From: Aquisphaera giovannonii
GTDB lineage: Bacteria > Planctomycetota > Planctomycetia > Isosphaerales > Isosphaeraceae
Reading direction: 5' to 3'
Assembly: GCF_008087625.1 (NCBI RefSeq)
Contig: NZ_CP042997.1
Location: 7,626,001-7,690,000 of the forward strand
DNA: 64,000 nucleotides
The translations under genes and the position numbers were made by a program. Positions 8,673 to 17,481 of this stretch are shown piece by piece (the first letter of the stretch is position 1; every line of letters begins with the position of its first letter). Below the pieces are notes generated by a model. That model had not been told where the DNA came from, ran no database searches, and worked only from the letters and a program-made list of their open reading frames with translations.

Positions 8673-9680
8673 TCAGAATCCTGCCCCGCTCTTCGATGAG
8701 GCCGGGCGGTGCGAGGCTCCGGGGAATCCCGGGAAGCCTCCCGGGCGCGATGGCTGGTAGCCTCCTCGGACGCCTGGCGGAAATCCGGTGCCGGCAGACG
8801 GTCGGGGAGTGGAAGGCTCATCCGCAGTCCAGGTGGGCGAACGCGGAGCCACGCTTTCGTCCCCCCCGCTGGGATTCGCCGGGGCCAGGGAGGGGAGGAG
8901 GACCGCGGTCGCGATGACGACGCCGATCCCGGCGACGTAACTGAGGAAAGCGCCCTTCATCATGTCCCATTCCTTGGCAACGTAGCCGAAGATGTAGAAG
9001 GGACAGAACCAGCAGAGCAGGCCGTTCAGCAGGCCGCCGCGGAACCCGCCGACGATCAGCCCGATGCCTCCGTAGATCAGGAAGAGGAGGGCGCTCAGCC
9101 CGGCGGTCCCGAGAAAGATCAACCCGCCCGTCGGCCGCGGGACCAGCCCCGTGAGGGCGAGCACATAGGTCACTCCCATGAGCGCAGGGGCCAGGAGATA
9201 GGTCACGTCCGGGAGGCCGCTGAAGAGCTCCGCCTCCTCGCGACGCCGGCGTTTCCTCCTTGTGCCGGGGGTCGCGAGGCTCATCCCGGCCCTCCTGGGC
9301 ACGACCAGGTCGTCGGCATCGGCCGCGGCGGCCACGGGCATCCGCGGGGGCAGGTCATGCAATCCGTAGGGATCGTCGTCCATCGGCGGCGGGGCGTACC
9401 TCGGCGGCAACGGGGCCTGCGCCGCGGCCGTGCGAGGAGTCGCCGCTCGCGTGTCTCGGGATGGTGCGACGTGTCTCTTCTCGGTAGACGAGGCGGGCCG
9501 ACGCTCGGCGACCGCTCGCTCGGGGGCGGACGGCCTCCCGCTCTCCGTCACGGGCGAATGGGAAGCGGCGGGGATGATGAAGACGTGCCCGCACTGCGAG
9601 CAACGCCCCTTCTTCCCCGCCAGCGACTCGTCCTTCCGGAATTCCTTCCTGCAGAAGTCGCAGCGAAACGAGATCAGCAT
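8673..9680 (-). CDS. Zinc-ribbon membrane protein
   Basis: 335 residues from ATG 9680 (MLISFRCDFC). The N-terminus is a zinc ribbon with CDFC (Cys7, Cys10) and CSQC (Cys27, Cys30), a pattern common at the start of planctomycete membrane proteins. A disordered Pro/Ala/Arg linker follows, then four or five hydrophobic segments (YLLAPALMGVTYVLALTGL, ALLFLIYGGIGLIVGGF, LLCWFCPFYIFGYV and AGIGVVIATAVLLPSL). The tail is rich in Pro, Gly and Ser. Function is unknown; the layout suggests a cytoplasmic zinc-binding head attached to a small membrane domain. It is separated on both sides by gaps of over 600 bases, so it is probably transcribed alone. Confidence 0.75.
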   Translation of the reverse strand: MLISFRCDFCRKEFRKDESLAGKKGRCSQCGHVFIIPAASHSPVTESGRPSAPERAVAERRPASSTEKRHVAPSRDTRAATPRTAAAQAPLPPRYAPPPMDDDPYGLHDLPPRMPVAAAADADDLVVPRRAGMSLATPGTRRKRRRREEAELFSGLPDVTYLLAPALMGVTYVLALTGLVPRPTGGLIFLGTAGLSALLFLIYGGIGLIVGGFRGGLLNGLLCWFCPFYIFGYVAKEWDMMKGAFLSYVAGIGVVIATAVLLPSLAPANPSGGDESVAPRSPTWTADEPSTPRPSAGTGFPPGVRGGYQPSRPGGFPGFPGASHRPASSKSGAGF

Positions 9681-10335
9681 CGCTTTCCTCGATTGGGCTG
9701 CCGGGCCGCGCATCCTGCGCCTTCGACGCGAGGAACTTATATCGTCATTCCCTGCTCGTTACCATTCACTCAAGATCGGAGGGACGCCGTCAACCCTGGA
9801 GGGCAATTCCGCCGCGATGTCGTGCGGCTGGCGCCCGATTCGATCGCTGGCAACAGGTTTTCGTGAGGTAACCGGGCCTCGACGGGCTCATGCCGGACAG
9901 TCCGGCGTCCAACGATCACCAGTAGGCCTGCGTCGGGGGCGTCGTCTCGGTCGTCACTGCAACCTCCACGCGGCGGCGGGATGTCTCGAGGCTCCCAGGC
10001 CTGAGTTGCGTGACTTCGCGCGGCCCGATACCAGGAACGACAAGTTCCAGTCCCCGATGATGCTCAAGGTGATCGGGACGAACGTCAGGACCGGGCTCTT
10101 CATGGCCGACATGGGGAAGGCCCGCAGCCGGTGGGACTCACGCCATCTCTGGATGCCCCTCGACATCGGCGACGGCAAACTTGGCCTCATCGAGCCCCGC
10201 GAGTGGACGCTGGACGTCGCCACCGACGAAACCGTGATCCAGCGTCAACCCGCCGCCCTGGCTTACAAGCTCGGCAAGCCGAGGCTGGTACCGGGGATGG
10301 CTCTCCAGGCGACTTCGTCGTCCCGGGCCGAGACG
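9681..10335. other. Gap with an orphan coding fragment
   Basis: The first 300 bases show nothing convincing beyond a short plus-strand coding-like stretch near 9790-9866 that ends in TGA. From about 10010 a clear plus-strand coding signature appears (next entry). Nothing resembling a promoter for the minus-strand gene at 8673-9680 was identified with confidence. Confidence 0.45.
10000..10300 (+). pseudogene. Coding fragment of unrecognised protein
   Basis: On the plus strand the frame containing RNDKFQSPMMLKVIG, RHLWMPLDIGDGKLGLIEPR and EWTLDVATDETVIQ has nearly all G/C third positions over about 260 bases, unlike the other frames. It has no plausible start or ribosome site upstream, where codon bias is lost before about 10000, and no stop of its own before running antisense into the end of rtcB. 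I read it as an internal or C-terminal piece of a lost gene. No family is recognised. Limits are approximate. Confidence 0.35.
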
Positions 10336-11805
10336 TTACCCCTTGATCACGCCCACCGGCCGCAGCCGGGCGACCTTCTTGGAGATGCCCACCTTGTCCA
10401 CGACGTCCACCACGAGATCCACGTCCTTGTAGGCGGCCGGCTGCTCCTCCGCGAGGCCCTTGTGGCCCCGGGCCCGGGCGATGATCCCGATGGCGTCGAG
10501 CTCGCGGTCGATCCGGCGGCCCTCGGCCAGGCGGACGGCGGCGGTCCGGCTCATCATCCGCCCCGCGCCGTGGCAGCTCGTGCCGAAGGAGTGGATCATC
10601 GACCCCGGCTGGCCGGCCAGGACCCAGCTCGCCGTGCCCATGCTGCCCGGGATGATGACCGGCTGGCCGACCTCCTGGTAGGCCGCCGGGATCTCCGGGT
10701 GGCCGGGCGGGAAGGCCCGCGTGGCCCCCTTGCGGTGGACGCAGACCTCCTTCCGCACGCCGCCCCCGACGTCGTGCTCCTCGAACTTGGCGATGTTGTG
10801 CGCGACGTCGTAGACGAGGTCCATGCCGAGCGACTCCCAAGGCTTGCCGAGGACCGCCGCGAAGACCTCGCGCGCCTGGTGCGTCAGGAGCTGGCGATTG
10901 CACCACGCGTAGTTCGCCGCGGCCCGCATCGCCCCGAGATAGTCCTGTCCCTCCGGGCTCCGCACCGGCGCGCAGGCGAGCTGCCAATCGGGGAGCGAGA
11001 AGCCGTACTTCTTCGGGGCGTTCTTGAAGACCTTCAGGTAGTCGTCGCAGACCTGGTAACCCAGGCCCCGGGAGCCGGAGTGGATCAGCACCGTGACCTG
11101 GCCCTCGTGCAGGCCCATCACCTCGGCGGCCGCCGGGTCCAGGACGCGATCGACGACCTGGACTTCCAGGAAGTGGTTGCCGGAGCCGAGCGTCCCGCAC
11201 TGGTCCGCGCCGCGGGCGATGGCCCGATCGCTGACGCGTCCCGGGTCCGCCCCGTCGAGCCGCCCGCCGGCCTCGGCGAACTCGACGTCCCGCTCCGTGC
11301 CGAAGCCCTTCTTGACGACGAACGAGGCCCCCTGCTCCATCAGCCGGACGAGCTCCGGCTTGTCGAAGACGAACCGCCCGCGCTGGCCCATCCCGGTCGG
11401 GATGTCGTGGAAGAGCCTGTCCACGAGCGGCCGCACCCGCTCCTTGACGTCGGTCCATTCCAGGTTCGACCGGAGCAGCCGGACGCCGCAGTTGATGTCG
11501 TAGCCGACGCCCCCCGGCGAGATCACCCCCCCCTGCTCCGGGTCCGTGGCGGCCACGCCGCCGATGCAGAACCCGTAGCCCCAGTGGATGTCCGGCATCG
11601 CCAGCGATGCCTTCTGGATCCCCGGCAGCGTGGCCACGTTCACGACCTGCTCGGGCCCCTGGTCCTTCTTGATCTGCTCGATGAGGGCATCGTCCGCGAA
11701 GATGAGCCCTTCGACGCGCATGTCCTCGCGGTAGCTCCTCGGGATCCGCCACTGGCAGACGCCCGCCGCTTCCAGCGGCCCGCCGTATCCTCCGCCCTGG
11801 CCCAT
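10336..11805 (-). CDS. rtcB: RNA-splicing ligase RtcB
   Basis: 489 residues, full family length, from ATG 11805. RtcB joins RNA 3'-phosphate or 2',3'-cyclic phosphate to a 5'-hydroxyl using GTP and Mn2+. The Mn ligands are visible: GYDINCGVR (Asp103, Cys106), GSGNHFLE (His211), IHSGSRG (His242) and DVAHNIAKFE (His336). SCHGAGRMM holds the histidine (412) that takes GMP. The open frame continues upstream into the DoxX-like gene only because no stop intervenes; the RtcB start is chosen where family similarity begins. No archease gene is seen nearby. The DoxX remnant ends 98 bases upstream. Confidence 0.95.
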   Translation of the reverse strand: MGQGGGYGGPLEAAGVCQWRIPRSYREDMRVEGLIFADDALIEQIKKDQGPEQVVNVATLPGIQKASLAMPDIHWGYGFCIGGVAATDPEQGGVISPGGVGYDINCGVRLLRSNLEWTDVKERVRPLVDRLFHDIPTGMGQRGRFVFDKPELVRLMEQGASFVVKKGFGTERDVEFAEAGGRLDGADPGRVSDRAIARGADQCGTLGSGNHFLEVQVVDRVLDPAAAEVMGLHEGQVTVLIHSGSRGLGYQVCDDYLKVFKNAPKKYGFSLPDWQLACAPVRSPEGQDYLGAMRAAANYAWCNRQLLTHQAREVFAAVLGKPWESLGMDLVYDVAHNIAKFEEHDVGGGVRKEVCVHRKGATRAFPPGHPEIPAAYQEVGQPVIIPGSMGTASWVLAGQPGSMIHSFGTSCHGAGRMMSRTAAVRLAEGRRIDRELDAIGIIARARGHKGLAEEQPAAYKDVDLVVDVVDKVGISKKVARLRPVGVIKG

Positions 11806-11903
11806 GTCTCGACTCGCTTTCCTCGACGCGTCGTGCGTGACTCGATTCGATCGTACTCCGGAACGCAGAGGGCCATGTCCGAGTGCAGGTTCGCGACGCC
11901 CGC

Positions 11904-12372
11904 TCACGGGGCGGCGGTTGCCGACCCATGAACCGCCTCGTCTCGCCTCCTGCCGAACAGCAACGCATCCAGGGAGAGCGTCCCCGGGCCGACGAGCAGG
12001 AGGGCGAGCCCGACGGCCAGGTACAGCAGGGCCGTCTCGTAGGACGGCCCGCCCGCCGGCGACGAATCCATGGCCGGCCGGCACGTGGACCATCCCGATC
12101 GCCACGGCCATGGTGGCCATGATCAGCAGCGAGGCGAGCGGAGTCAGCAGGCCGAGGATCCAGCACAGCCCGCCGCCGAATTCGGAGACCGCCGCCAGGG
12201 CCTGCAAGGCTCCCGGCACCCTGGCATCCGGCCCCATCCAGGCAGTCGCGTCCTGGACCTTGGGCCATCCATGGAACACGAAGGCAAGCCCCGCGACCGC
12301 GCGGAGCGCCGCCAGGCCCACCGCCCCCGGGCCGGCGACGAAGGGCGGGAAGAGGCGGATGGTCGCGGGCAT
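11904..12372 (-). pseudogene. DoxX-family membrane protein with a frameshift
   Basis: Residues 1 to about 104 from ATG 12372 read as a normal DoxX N-terminus: VAGLAFVFHGWPKVQDA, SEFGGGLCWILGLLTPLASL and IGMVHVPAGHGF. Near 12060-12070 the good frame shifts: a different frame continues with GGPSYETALLYLAVGLALLL and SLDALLFGRR to a TGA at 11904-11906. Joined, the two parts give a typical ~155-residue, four-helix DoxX protein. Either this is a real one-base indel mutation or a sequencing error in a GC-rich run. DoxX proteins are small inner-membrane proteins linked to oxidative stress; without repair this copy would be truncated and followed by unrelated sequence. Confidence 0.75.
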
Positions 12373-12449
12373 AACTCATCCTCCGCGTCATGTGGAGATC
12401 GACCTCGACGTTCGGTCATCCTCCGTTGCAGCCGGCGTGCCGGCAAGCC

Positions 12450-15296
12450 TCATCCGTCGGGCCGGAGCGTCCGGGCGAGCACCTCCCCCGTGAGCGTGCC
12501 GGACCGGCTCACGTCCTCCGGCGTCCCCTCGGCGACGATGCGGCCCCCCTCATCGCCGCCGGCCGGGCCGAGGTCGATGATCCAGTCGGCGCACGCCATC
12601 AGCTCCGGGCTGTGCTCGATGACGATGACGGAATGGCCCAGGTCCACCAGGGCATTCAGCGCGTCGATGAGCCGGAGCATGTCGAACGGGTGCAGGCCCG
12701 CCGTCGGCTCGTCGAGGAGGAAGACCGTCGGGGCGATGTTCCCGGCCCGGTTGAGCGCGGCCTTGGAGCCGCCGAGGAAGGCCGCGAGCTTCAGCCGCTG
12801 GGCCTCGCCGCCGGAGAGCGTCGCGGCGGGCTGGCCGAGCTTCAGGTAGTCCAGCCCGATGTCCAGCAGGGACCGCAGCCGGGCCTGGATCTTCCTGCGG
12901 TGCCGGAAGAACACGAAGGCCTCGCGGGCGGTCAGGTCCAGCACCTCGGCGATGTTCCGGCCGCGGTAGGTGATCTCCAGCACCTCGGGACGATACCGGG
13001 TGCCGCGGCAGTCCGGGCAGCGCATCAGGACGTCGGGCAGGAACTGCATGTCGATCGTAAGGTAGCCGTCCCCCTTGCAGGTGCTACAGCGGCCGCCCTC
13101 GACGTTGAAGCTGAACATCCCGGCGCCGTAGTTCCGGAGCTTCGCCTCGTGGGTCGCGGCGAACGTCCGGCGGATCTCGTCGAACGCCTTCAGATACGTC
13201 ACCGGGTTGGACCGGCCCGAGCGGCCGATCGGGGACTGATCCAGGAAGACGGCCTCCTCCGGCGGCCGGGGCGACTCGATCGTCAGCCCGCCGTGCGGCT
13301 CGACCGGGAGCAGCTCACGGTGGACCTTCTCGCGGAGCGCCGGGTAGAGCGTCCGTTCGACGAGCGTGCTCTTGCCCGCGCCGCTGACGCCGGTCACCAC
13401 ACACAGGACGCCGAGCGGGAAGGCCACGGAAAGGTCCCGCAGGTTGTGCCCGCGGGCGCCGCCCAGCCTTAGGAACCCCTTGGAGGCCGACGGACTCCGT
13501 CGCTTCGGTGGGATCTCCACGCGCTTGCGGCCGAACAGGAAGTCGCTCGTCAGCGACCCCTCCACCGTTCGGAACGGGCCGAGGGGCCCCTCATACAGGA
13601 GCCGGCCGCCGGCCTCGCCCGCGCCGGGCCCGAGGTCGATCACGTGGTCGGCCGCGCGGATCACCGAGTGCTCGTGCTCGACGGCCACGAGGGTGTTCCC
13701 GGCGTCCCGGAGCCGCTCGAGCACGGCGAGCAGCCGGCGGACCTCGTGCGGATGCAGTCCGATCGTCGGCTCGTCCAGCACGTAGAGCGTGTTGACGAGC
13801 CCGGTCCCGAGCGTCCGGGTCATCGTCACCCTGCGCAGCTCTCCGCCGGAGAGCGAACGCGCCGGGCGGTCGAGCGAGAGGTAATCCAGGCCGATCTCCC
13901 CGAGGTATGCCAGCCGTTCACGGACCTGGGCCAGGATCCGCCGGGCGACCTCGTTGGTTTCGAGAGCACTCCACCCCTCGAGCCGTGCCCTCGCGTCGCG
14001 GACCGAGAGCGCGGACACGTCGGCGATGCTCAGGCCCTCCACCTTCACCGCCAGGGCCTCGGGCCGGAGCCTCGCTCCATGGCATTCCGGGCAGGGGCGG
14101 CGGGTCAGGTATCGGCCGAGGAAGGACCGGACCGACGACTTCCAGGAGCCCTTCTCCAGCCTGCCGAAGAAGGCCCGAAGTCCGGGGTACCCGGCCGCGA
14201 TGTCGCCGTCGAGGACGATGTCGATCTGGGCGAGCGAGAGGTCCTCGAAGGGCGCGTCCAGCGGCAGGCCGAGCCGTGGTGCCGCGGCGATCAGCTGCTC
14301 CAGATGGCCACGATGCGACGGGCCGCTCCACGCGGCGATGGCCCCTCCGCGGAGGCTCTTCCGGGGATCCGGGACGGCCCGCCCCAGGTCGAGGTCGGTC
14401 ACCTCGCCGAGACCCTCGCACCGGCGGCAGGCCCCCAGGGAGCTGGTGTAGCGGAAGAGTTGCGGTCGGGGCTCGATGTGGTCCGTCCCGCAGGACGCGC
14501 ATCGCCAGCCCCGGACGAAGGTGAGGGACCTCGTGGACTCGCCCTCGCTCACCAGGATCCGGCAGCGGCCGAGGCCGCGCGTGAAGGCTGTCTCGATGGA
14601 GTCGAGACGACGCCCCGGGGCTTCCTTCCCGCGCTGGAGCCGGTCCACGAGCACGTCCAGGACGAATGTGGCGCCGCCCTCCGCGGGCACCGGCGGCGAT
14701 TCGGACGCCAGGTCGATGAGCCGGCCGGCAGCCCGGGCGCGGGTCAGGCCGTCCTCGACGAGCGACCGGGCCAGGGCGGCGGGATCGGTGCTCGGGAGCA
14801 CCTCGACCGGGAAGGCGATCTCGTAGCGGGTCCCCTCGGCCAGCTCGTCGATCGCGTCTGCGACGCTCCCTGGCGTCGCGGGGGCGACGAGCCGGCCGCA
14901 TCGCATGCAGGCGATGGAGCCGACGCGCGCGAACAGGAGCGCGAGGTGCTCGTGGACCTCGGCGATGGTCCCGACCGTGCTGCGGGGCGAGGGGAGCGTC
15001 TCGCGGCCGGCCACGGCCACCGCCGGGGGGATGCTCTCGATCCGTTCCGCGTCCGGCTTCTCGAGCGGCTCCAGGAACTGCCTCGCGTAAGCCGAGAAGG
15101 TCTCCACGTACCTCCTCTGCCCCTCGGCATAGAGCGTGTCGAAGGCGAGCGAACTTTTGCCCGCCCCGCTCACGCCCGTGACGACGATGAGCGCCCCGGT
15201 GGGCAGGTCGAGGTCGATGCCCTCGAGGTTGTGGGTCCGCACCTGGCGGAGGCGGATGACCCGGCGTGAGGGGGCTGCTGACGCGGTGTCCGCCAA
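12450..15296 (-). CDS. uvrA: UvrA-family excinuclease ATPase
   Basis: 948 residues, the usual UvrA length. UvrA dimers load UvrB on damaged DNA in nucleotide excision repair. Both ABC halves are present: Walker A GVSGAGKSS at 41-49 and GVSGAGKST in the second half, signatures LSGGELRRV and LSGGEAQRL, and Walker B DEPTIGLHP and DEPTAGLHP. The family stretch AEGQRRYVETFSAYARQFL and two zinc-binding Cys sets (CASC...CRRC and CSTC...CPDC) are present. The only available start is TTG at 15294-15296; no ATG occurs before the conserved N-terminus. No uvrB is nearby. Planctomycetes often carry more than one UvrA, so this could be the main copy or a paralogue. Confidence 0.93.
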   Translation of the reverse strand: MADTASAAPSRRVIRLRQVRTHNLEGIDLDLPTGALIVVTGVSGAGKSSLAFDTLYAEGQRRYVETFSAYARQFLEPLEKPDAERIESIPPAVAVAGRETLPSPRSTVGTIAEVHEHLALLFARVGSIACMRCGRLVAPATPGSVADAIDELAEGTRYEIAFPVEVLPSTDPAALARSLVEDGLTRARAAGRLIDLASESPPVPAEGGATFVLDVLVDRLQRGKEAPGRRLDSIETAFTRGLGRCRILVSEGESTRSLTFVRGWRCASCGTDHIEPRPQLFRYTSSLGACRRCEGLGEVTDLDLGRAVPDPRKSLRGGAIAAWSGPSHRGHLEQLIAAAPRLGLPLDAPFEDLSLAQIDIVLDGDIAAGYPGLRAFFGRLEKGSWKSSVRSFLGRYLTRRPCPECHGARLRPEALAVKVEGLSIADVSALSVRDARARLEGWSALETNEVARRILAQVRERLAYLGEIGLDYLSLDRPARSLSGGELRRVTMTRTLGTGLVNTLYVLDEPTIGLHPHEVRRLLAVLERLRDAGNTLVAVEHEHSVIRAADHVIDLGPGAGEAGGRLLYEGPLGPFRTVEGSLTSDFLFGRKRVEIPPKRRSPSASKGFLRLGGARGHNLRDLSVAFPLGVLCVVTGVSGAGKSTLVERTLYPALREKVHRELLPVEPHGGLTIESPRPPEEAVFLDQSPIGRSGRSNPVTYLKAFDEIRRTFAATHEAKLRNYGAGMFSFNVEGGRCSTCKGDGYLTIDMQFLPDVLMRCPDCRGTRYRPEVLEITYRGRNIAEVLDLTAREAFVFFRHRRKIQARLRSLLDIGLDYLKLGQPAATLSGGEAQRLKLAAFLGGSKAALNRAGNIAPTVFLLDEPTAGLHPFDMLRLIDALNALVDLGHSVIVIEHSPELMACADWIIDLGPAGGDEGGRIVAEGTPEDVSRSGTLTGEVLARTLRPDG

Positions 15297-15321
15297 GAGG
15301 AGAGCCCCGTGGGAAGGAGTC

Positions 15322-15352
15322 GCGGCGAGCCCGGAGGGTCCGGGCTCGCCGC
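15322..15352 (-). terminator. Terminator-like hairpin after the 15410-17251 gene
   Basis: GCGGCGAGCCCGGA at 15322-15335 pairs perfectly (14 bp) with 15339-15352 across a GGG loop. It lies between the stop of the minus-strand exported protein (15410) and the start of uvrA (15296). No clear U-tract follows on the minus strand, so termination is likely from stem strength, or the hairpin protects the RNA end. Confidence 0.55.
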
Positions 15353-15409
15353 GGGGATTGGGGCGTCGGCCGCCGGCGTCGCGGCCGTCGCGAGGTTAAC
15401 TCGGCTCGG

Positions 15410-17251
15410 TCACGGGTTGTTCCGCCGGAGCGTGAAGCCGGTGGACAGGAACCCGTCGTCGTCGCTGACGCTGTAGCTGCCGCCGAGGGTCAGGTACTTG
15501 GCGAAGACGGAGAAATCCGGGAGCTTGTCGGGGTCGATGATCTTGGGCAGCTCGGGCGGGGCCTGGCCGGCGCGGGAGGCGCTGGCGGCCATTCCGGCGC
15601 GGAGGGCCTTCTCGAACTGGCCGCTCTTGATCATGTCGTAGGAGAGCCGGGCCTGTTCGTCCGGGCGGACGAAGGTCAGGCCGCTGACCTTGGCGGGCAG
15701 CTCCTTGGCGACGATCTGGTACTGCTCGTTGTCGGCCAGGGGGACGACGCCGGGCCGAAGGATCTGCTCCAGCAGGGTCGTGTCCGTGGTGACGAAGAGG
15801 GTCTCCTTGGCGATCGCCAGGCTGACCGGGCCCTTCACGCCGGCCTGGACCTGGCCCTCGGGCTGGCCCGGGATGTTGGGCACCGGGATGTCGAAGTCGT
15901 AGATCGTGGTGCCCTGGAAGTCACGCTTCTTGGGCGACGCGCCGGCGAGCTCGATCACGCGGCTGAGGGTCCCGGCGAAGGCCTTCGAATCCTCGAGCGC
16001 GATGCCCAGGAGCATCCGCTGGCTGTCCTCCTTGATCGGCTTCTTGAAGTCGCTGATCAGGGTGATGCGGTCGCCCAGGGGGCCGAAGATGTCCTTCTGG
16101 AAGCTCAAGGGCTGGCCGCCCTCGGGGCCGGCGAGCTGCTGCTCCAGGACGCTCAGCATGCCCTGCTGGAACTTGTTGGCCAGGTCGTTGATCGCCGTGT
16201 ACGCGGTGTCCAGGTCCCAGCTGAAGGTCTGGTAGCTGGCGACGCCGGCGGGCACCCACGACTCGGGCCGCAGGCTGACGGCCGGGAGGGTGAAGACCTT
16301 CAGGAGCCCCTGCGTCGGCTTGGGCGCCAGGAAGAACGTCTTGGTGATGCTGTTGTAGTTCCCCGAGTTCAGGGCCAGGGTGCCGCCGACCGACTTCAGG
16401 CCGTTGATGCCCAGCTCGTTGATGAGGAACTCGACCTGCTGGCCCTGCGCCTCGCCACCCCTGGCGTTGGCCTTGTTGACGAGCTGGAGGACCTTGGAGA
16501 TGTCCAGGAACCACGAGGCCTGGGCCTCGGCCGCGCCCGTCTTGGCCTGGGTCTTGGCGAACGAGTCCACCGAGGCCAGGGAGCCGGTGCTGCGGCCCTC
16601 CGCGTGGCCGGCGAGGTCCTTCACCGCGTTGGCGCTGCTGCCGATGAAGAACGTGGAGCCGACGGAGGTCCACACAAGCGGCGGGGGCGTCCGGTCATTC
16701 TTGCCCTCGCCGGCGTCCTTCTGGGGGGGCTGGACGACGTGCAGCGAGCCGCCCTGGAAGGCCTCGGTCGTGACCTTGGCCCCGGCGCCTTCGAGCTGCT
16801 TGGTGCTGCGATCCAGCACCTCGGTCATCCGCGCGGCGTTCTGTCCGGCGTCCGCGACGATGGCCAGCGCGATCGGCAGCTTGGGGTCGTCCTGCGGGAC
16901 GGCGGCGATGGCGAGCGCCCCCTGAGGGATCTCGAGCAGCTCCTTCAGGGTGACGCCGATCTTCTCCTTGAGGGTGTCGCTGGCGTTCTTCAGCTTTTCC
17001 TTGATGTCGTCGCGGAAGGCCGACATCGCCGGGTCGTTCCAGAGCTGGCCGTACTGGCTCTGCCGGAAGGCCTCGCGGAGCTTTGTGACGTCGTTGACCT
17101 TCGCGTAGAAGACGGTGGAGTCGGGGAGGACCTGTTCCGGGGGGGCCGCGGCCCGGGCCTCGCCGGCCGCCGGTCCGGAGAGACCGCTCACGAAGAGACC
17201 GATCCAGGCCACGAGGGACGGGCGAAGAATCGCCCGCTTCGCCGTTTGCAT
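15410..17251 (-). CDS. Large exported protein of unknown function
   Basis: 613 residues from ATG 17251 (MQTAKRAILRPSLVAWIGLF); the frame continues upstream without support. A signal peptide ends near residue 35 (AGEARAA). The mature start, LPDSTVFYAKVNDVTKLREAF, is typical of a planctomycete exported family that I know only as hypothetical. The rest alternates beta-type (KVSGLTFVRPDEQARLSY) and helical segments, with no catalytic motif recognised. A strong hairpin follows the stop. The next gene upstream is the HtrA-like protease 230 bases away in the same direction, so the two could be co-transcribed. Periplasmic or cell-surface location is inferred. Confidence 0.8.
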   Translation of the reverse strand: MQTAKRAILRPSLVAWIGLFVSGLSGPAAGEARAAAPPEQVLPDSTVFYAKVNDVTKLREAFRQSQYGQLWNDPAMSAFRDDIKEKLKNASDTLKEKIGVTLKELLEIPQGALAIAAVPQDDPKLPIALAIVADAGQNAARMTEVLDRSTKQLEGAGAKVTTEAFQGGSLHVVQPPQKDAGEGKNDRTPPPLVWTSVGSTFFIGSSANAVKDLAGHAEGRSTGSLASVDSFAKTQAKTGAAEAQASWFLDISKVLQLVNKANARGGEAQGQQVEFLINELGINGLKSVGGTLALNSGNYNSITKTFFLAPKPTQGLLKVFTLPAVSLRPESWVPAGVASYQTFSWDLDTAYTAINDLANKFQQGMLSVLEQQLAGPEGGQPLSFQKDIFGPLGDRITLISDFKKPIKEDSQRMLLGIALEDSKAFAGTLSRVIELAGASPKKRDFQGTTIYDFDIPVPNIPGQPEGQVQAGVKGPVSLAIAKETLFVTTDTTLLEQILRPGVVPLADNEQYQIVAKELPAKVSGLTFVRPDEQARLSYDMIKSGQFEKALRAGMAASASRAGQAPPELPKIIDPDKLPDFSVFAKYLTLGGSYSVSDDDGFLSTGFTLRRNNP

Positions 17252-17481
17252 CACTGGAAACTCCAATCGAGTCCGGGCACCCCGCGGCTCACCGGCCCCG
17301 GGACCATCGAGACAACGCCGGTCACCCGGCCGGGGACATCTGACGCAAGCAGGCTCCGAGCCTGGGCTGTCGCCGGCGGTGACCGGCGATTGCGTCTCGA
17401 TCCGTGAGCTCATCACCACTCGGGCATCCTTGATTCGAGGGGCCGGCGGCCCGTCCGGCCGCCGGGCGAGCGTATTGGGGG

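Noticed and set aside
9430-11931. 833-residue plus-strand frame across the rtcB region
   Set aside because: From about 10330 it is the antisense shadow of rtcB, a common effect in GC-rich DNA; only the 10000-10300 piece has independent coding bias.
10336-12372. Single 678-residue DoxX-RtcB fusion frame
   Set aside because: The middle third (after VHVPAGHGF) is Arg/Pro/Gly-rich nonsense while the true DoxX continuation lies in another frame, and RtcB has its own start with normal family length.
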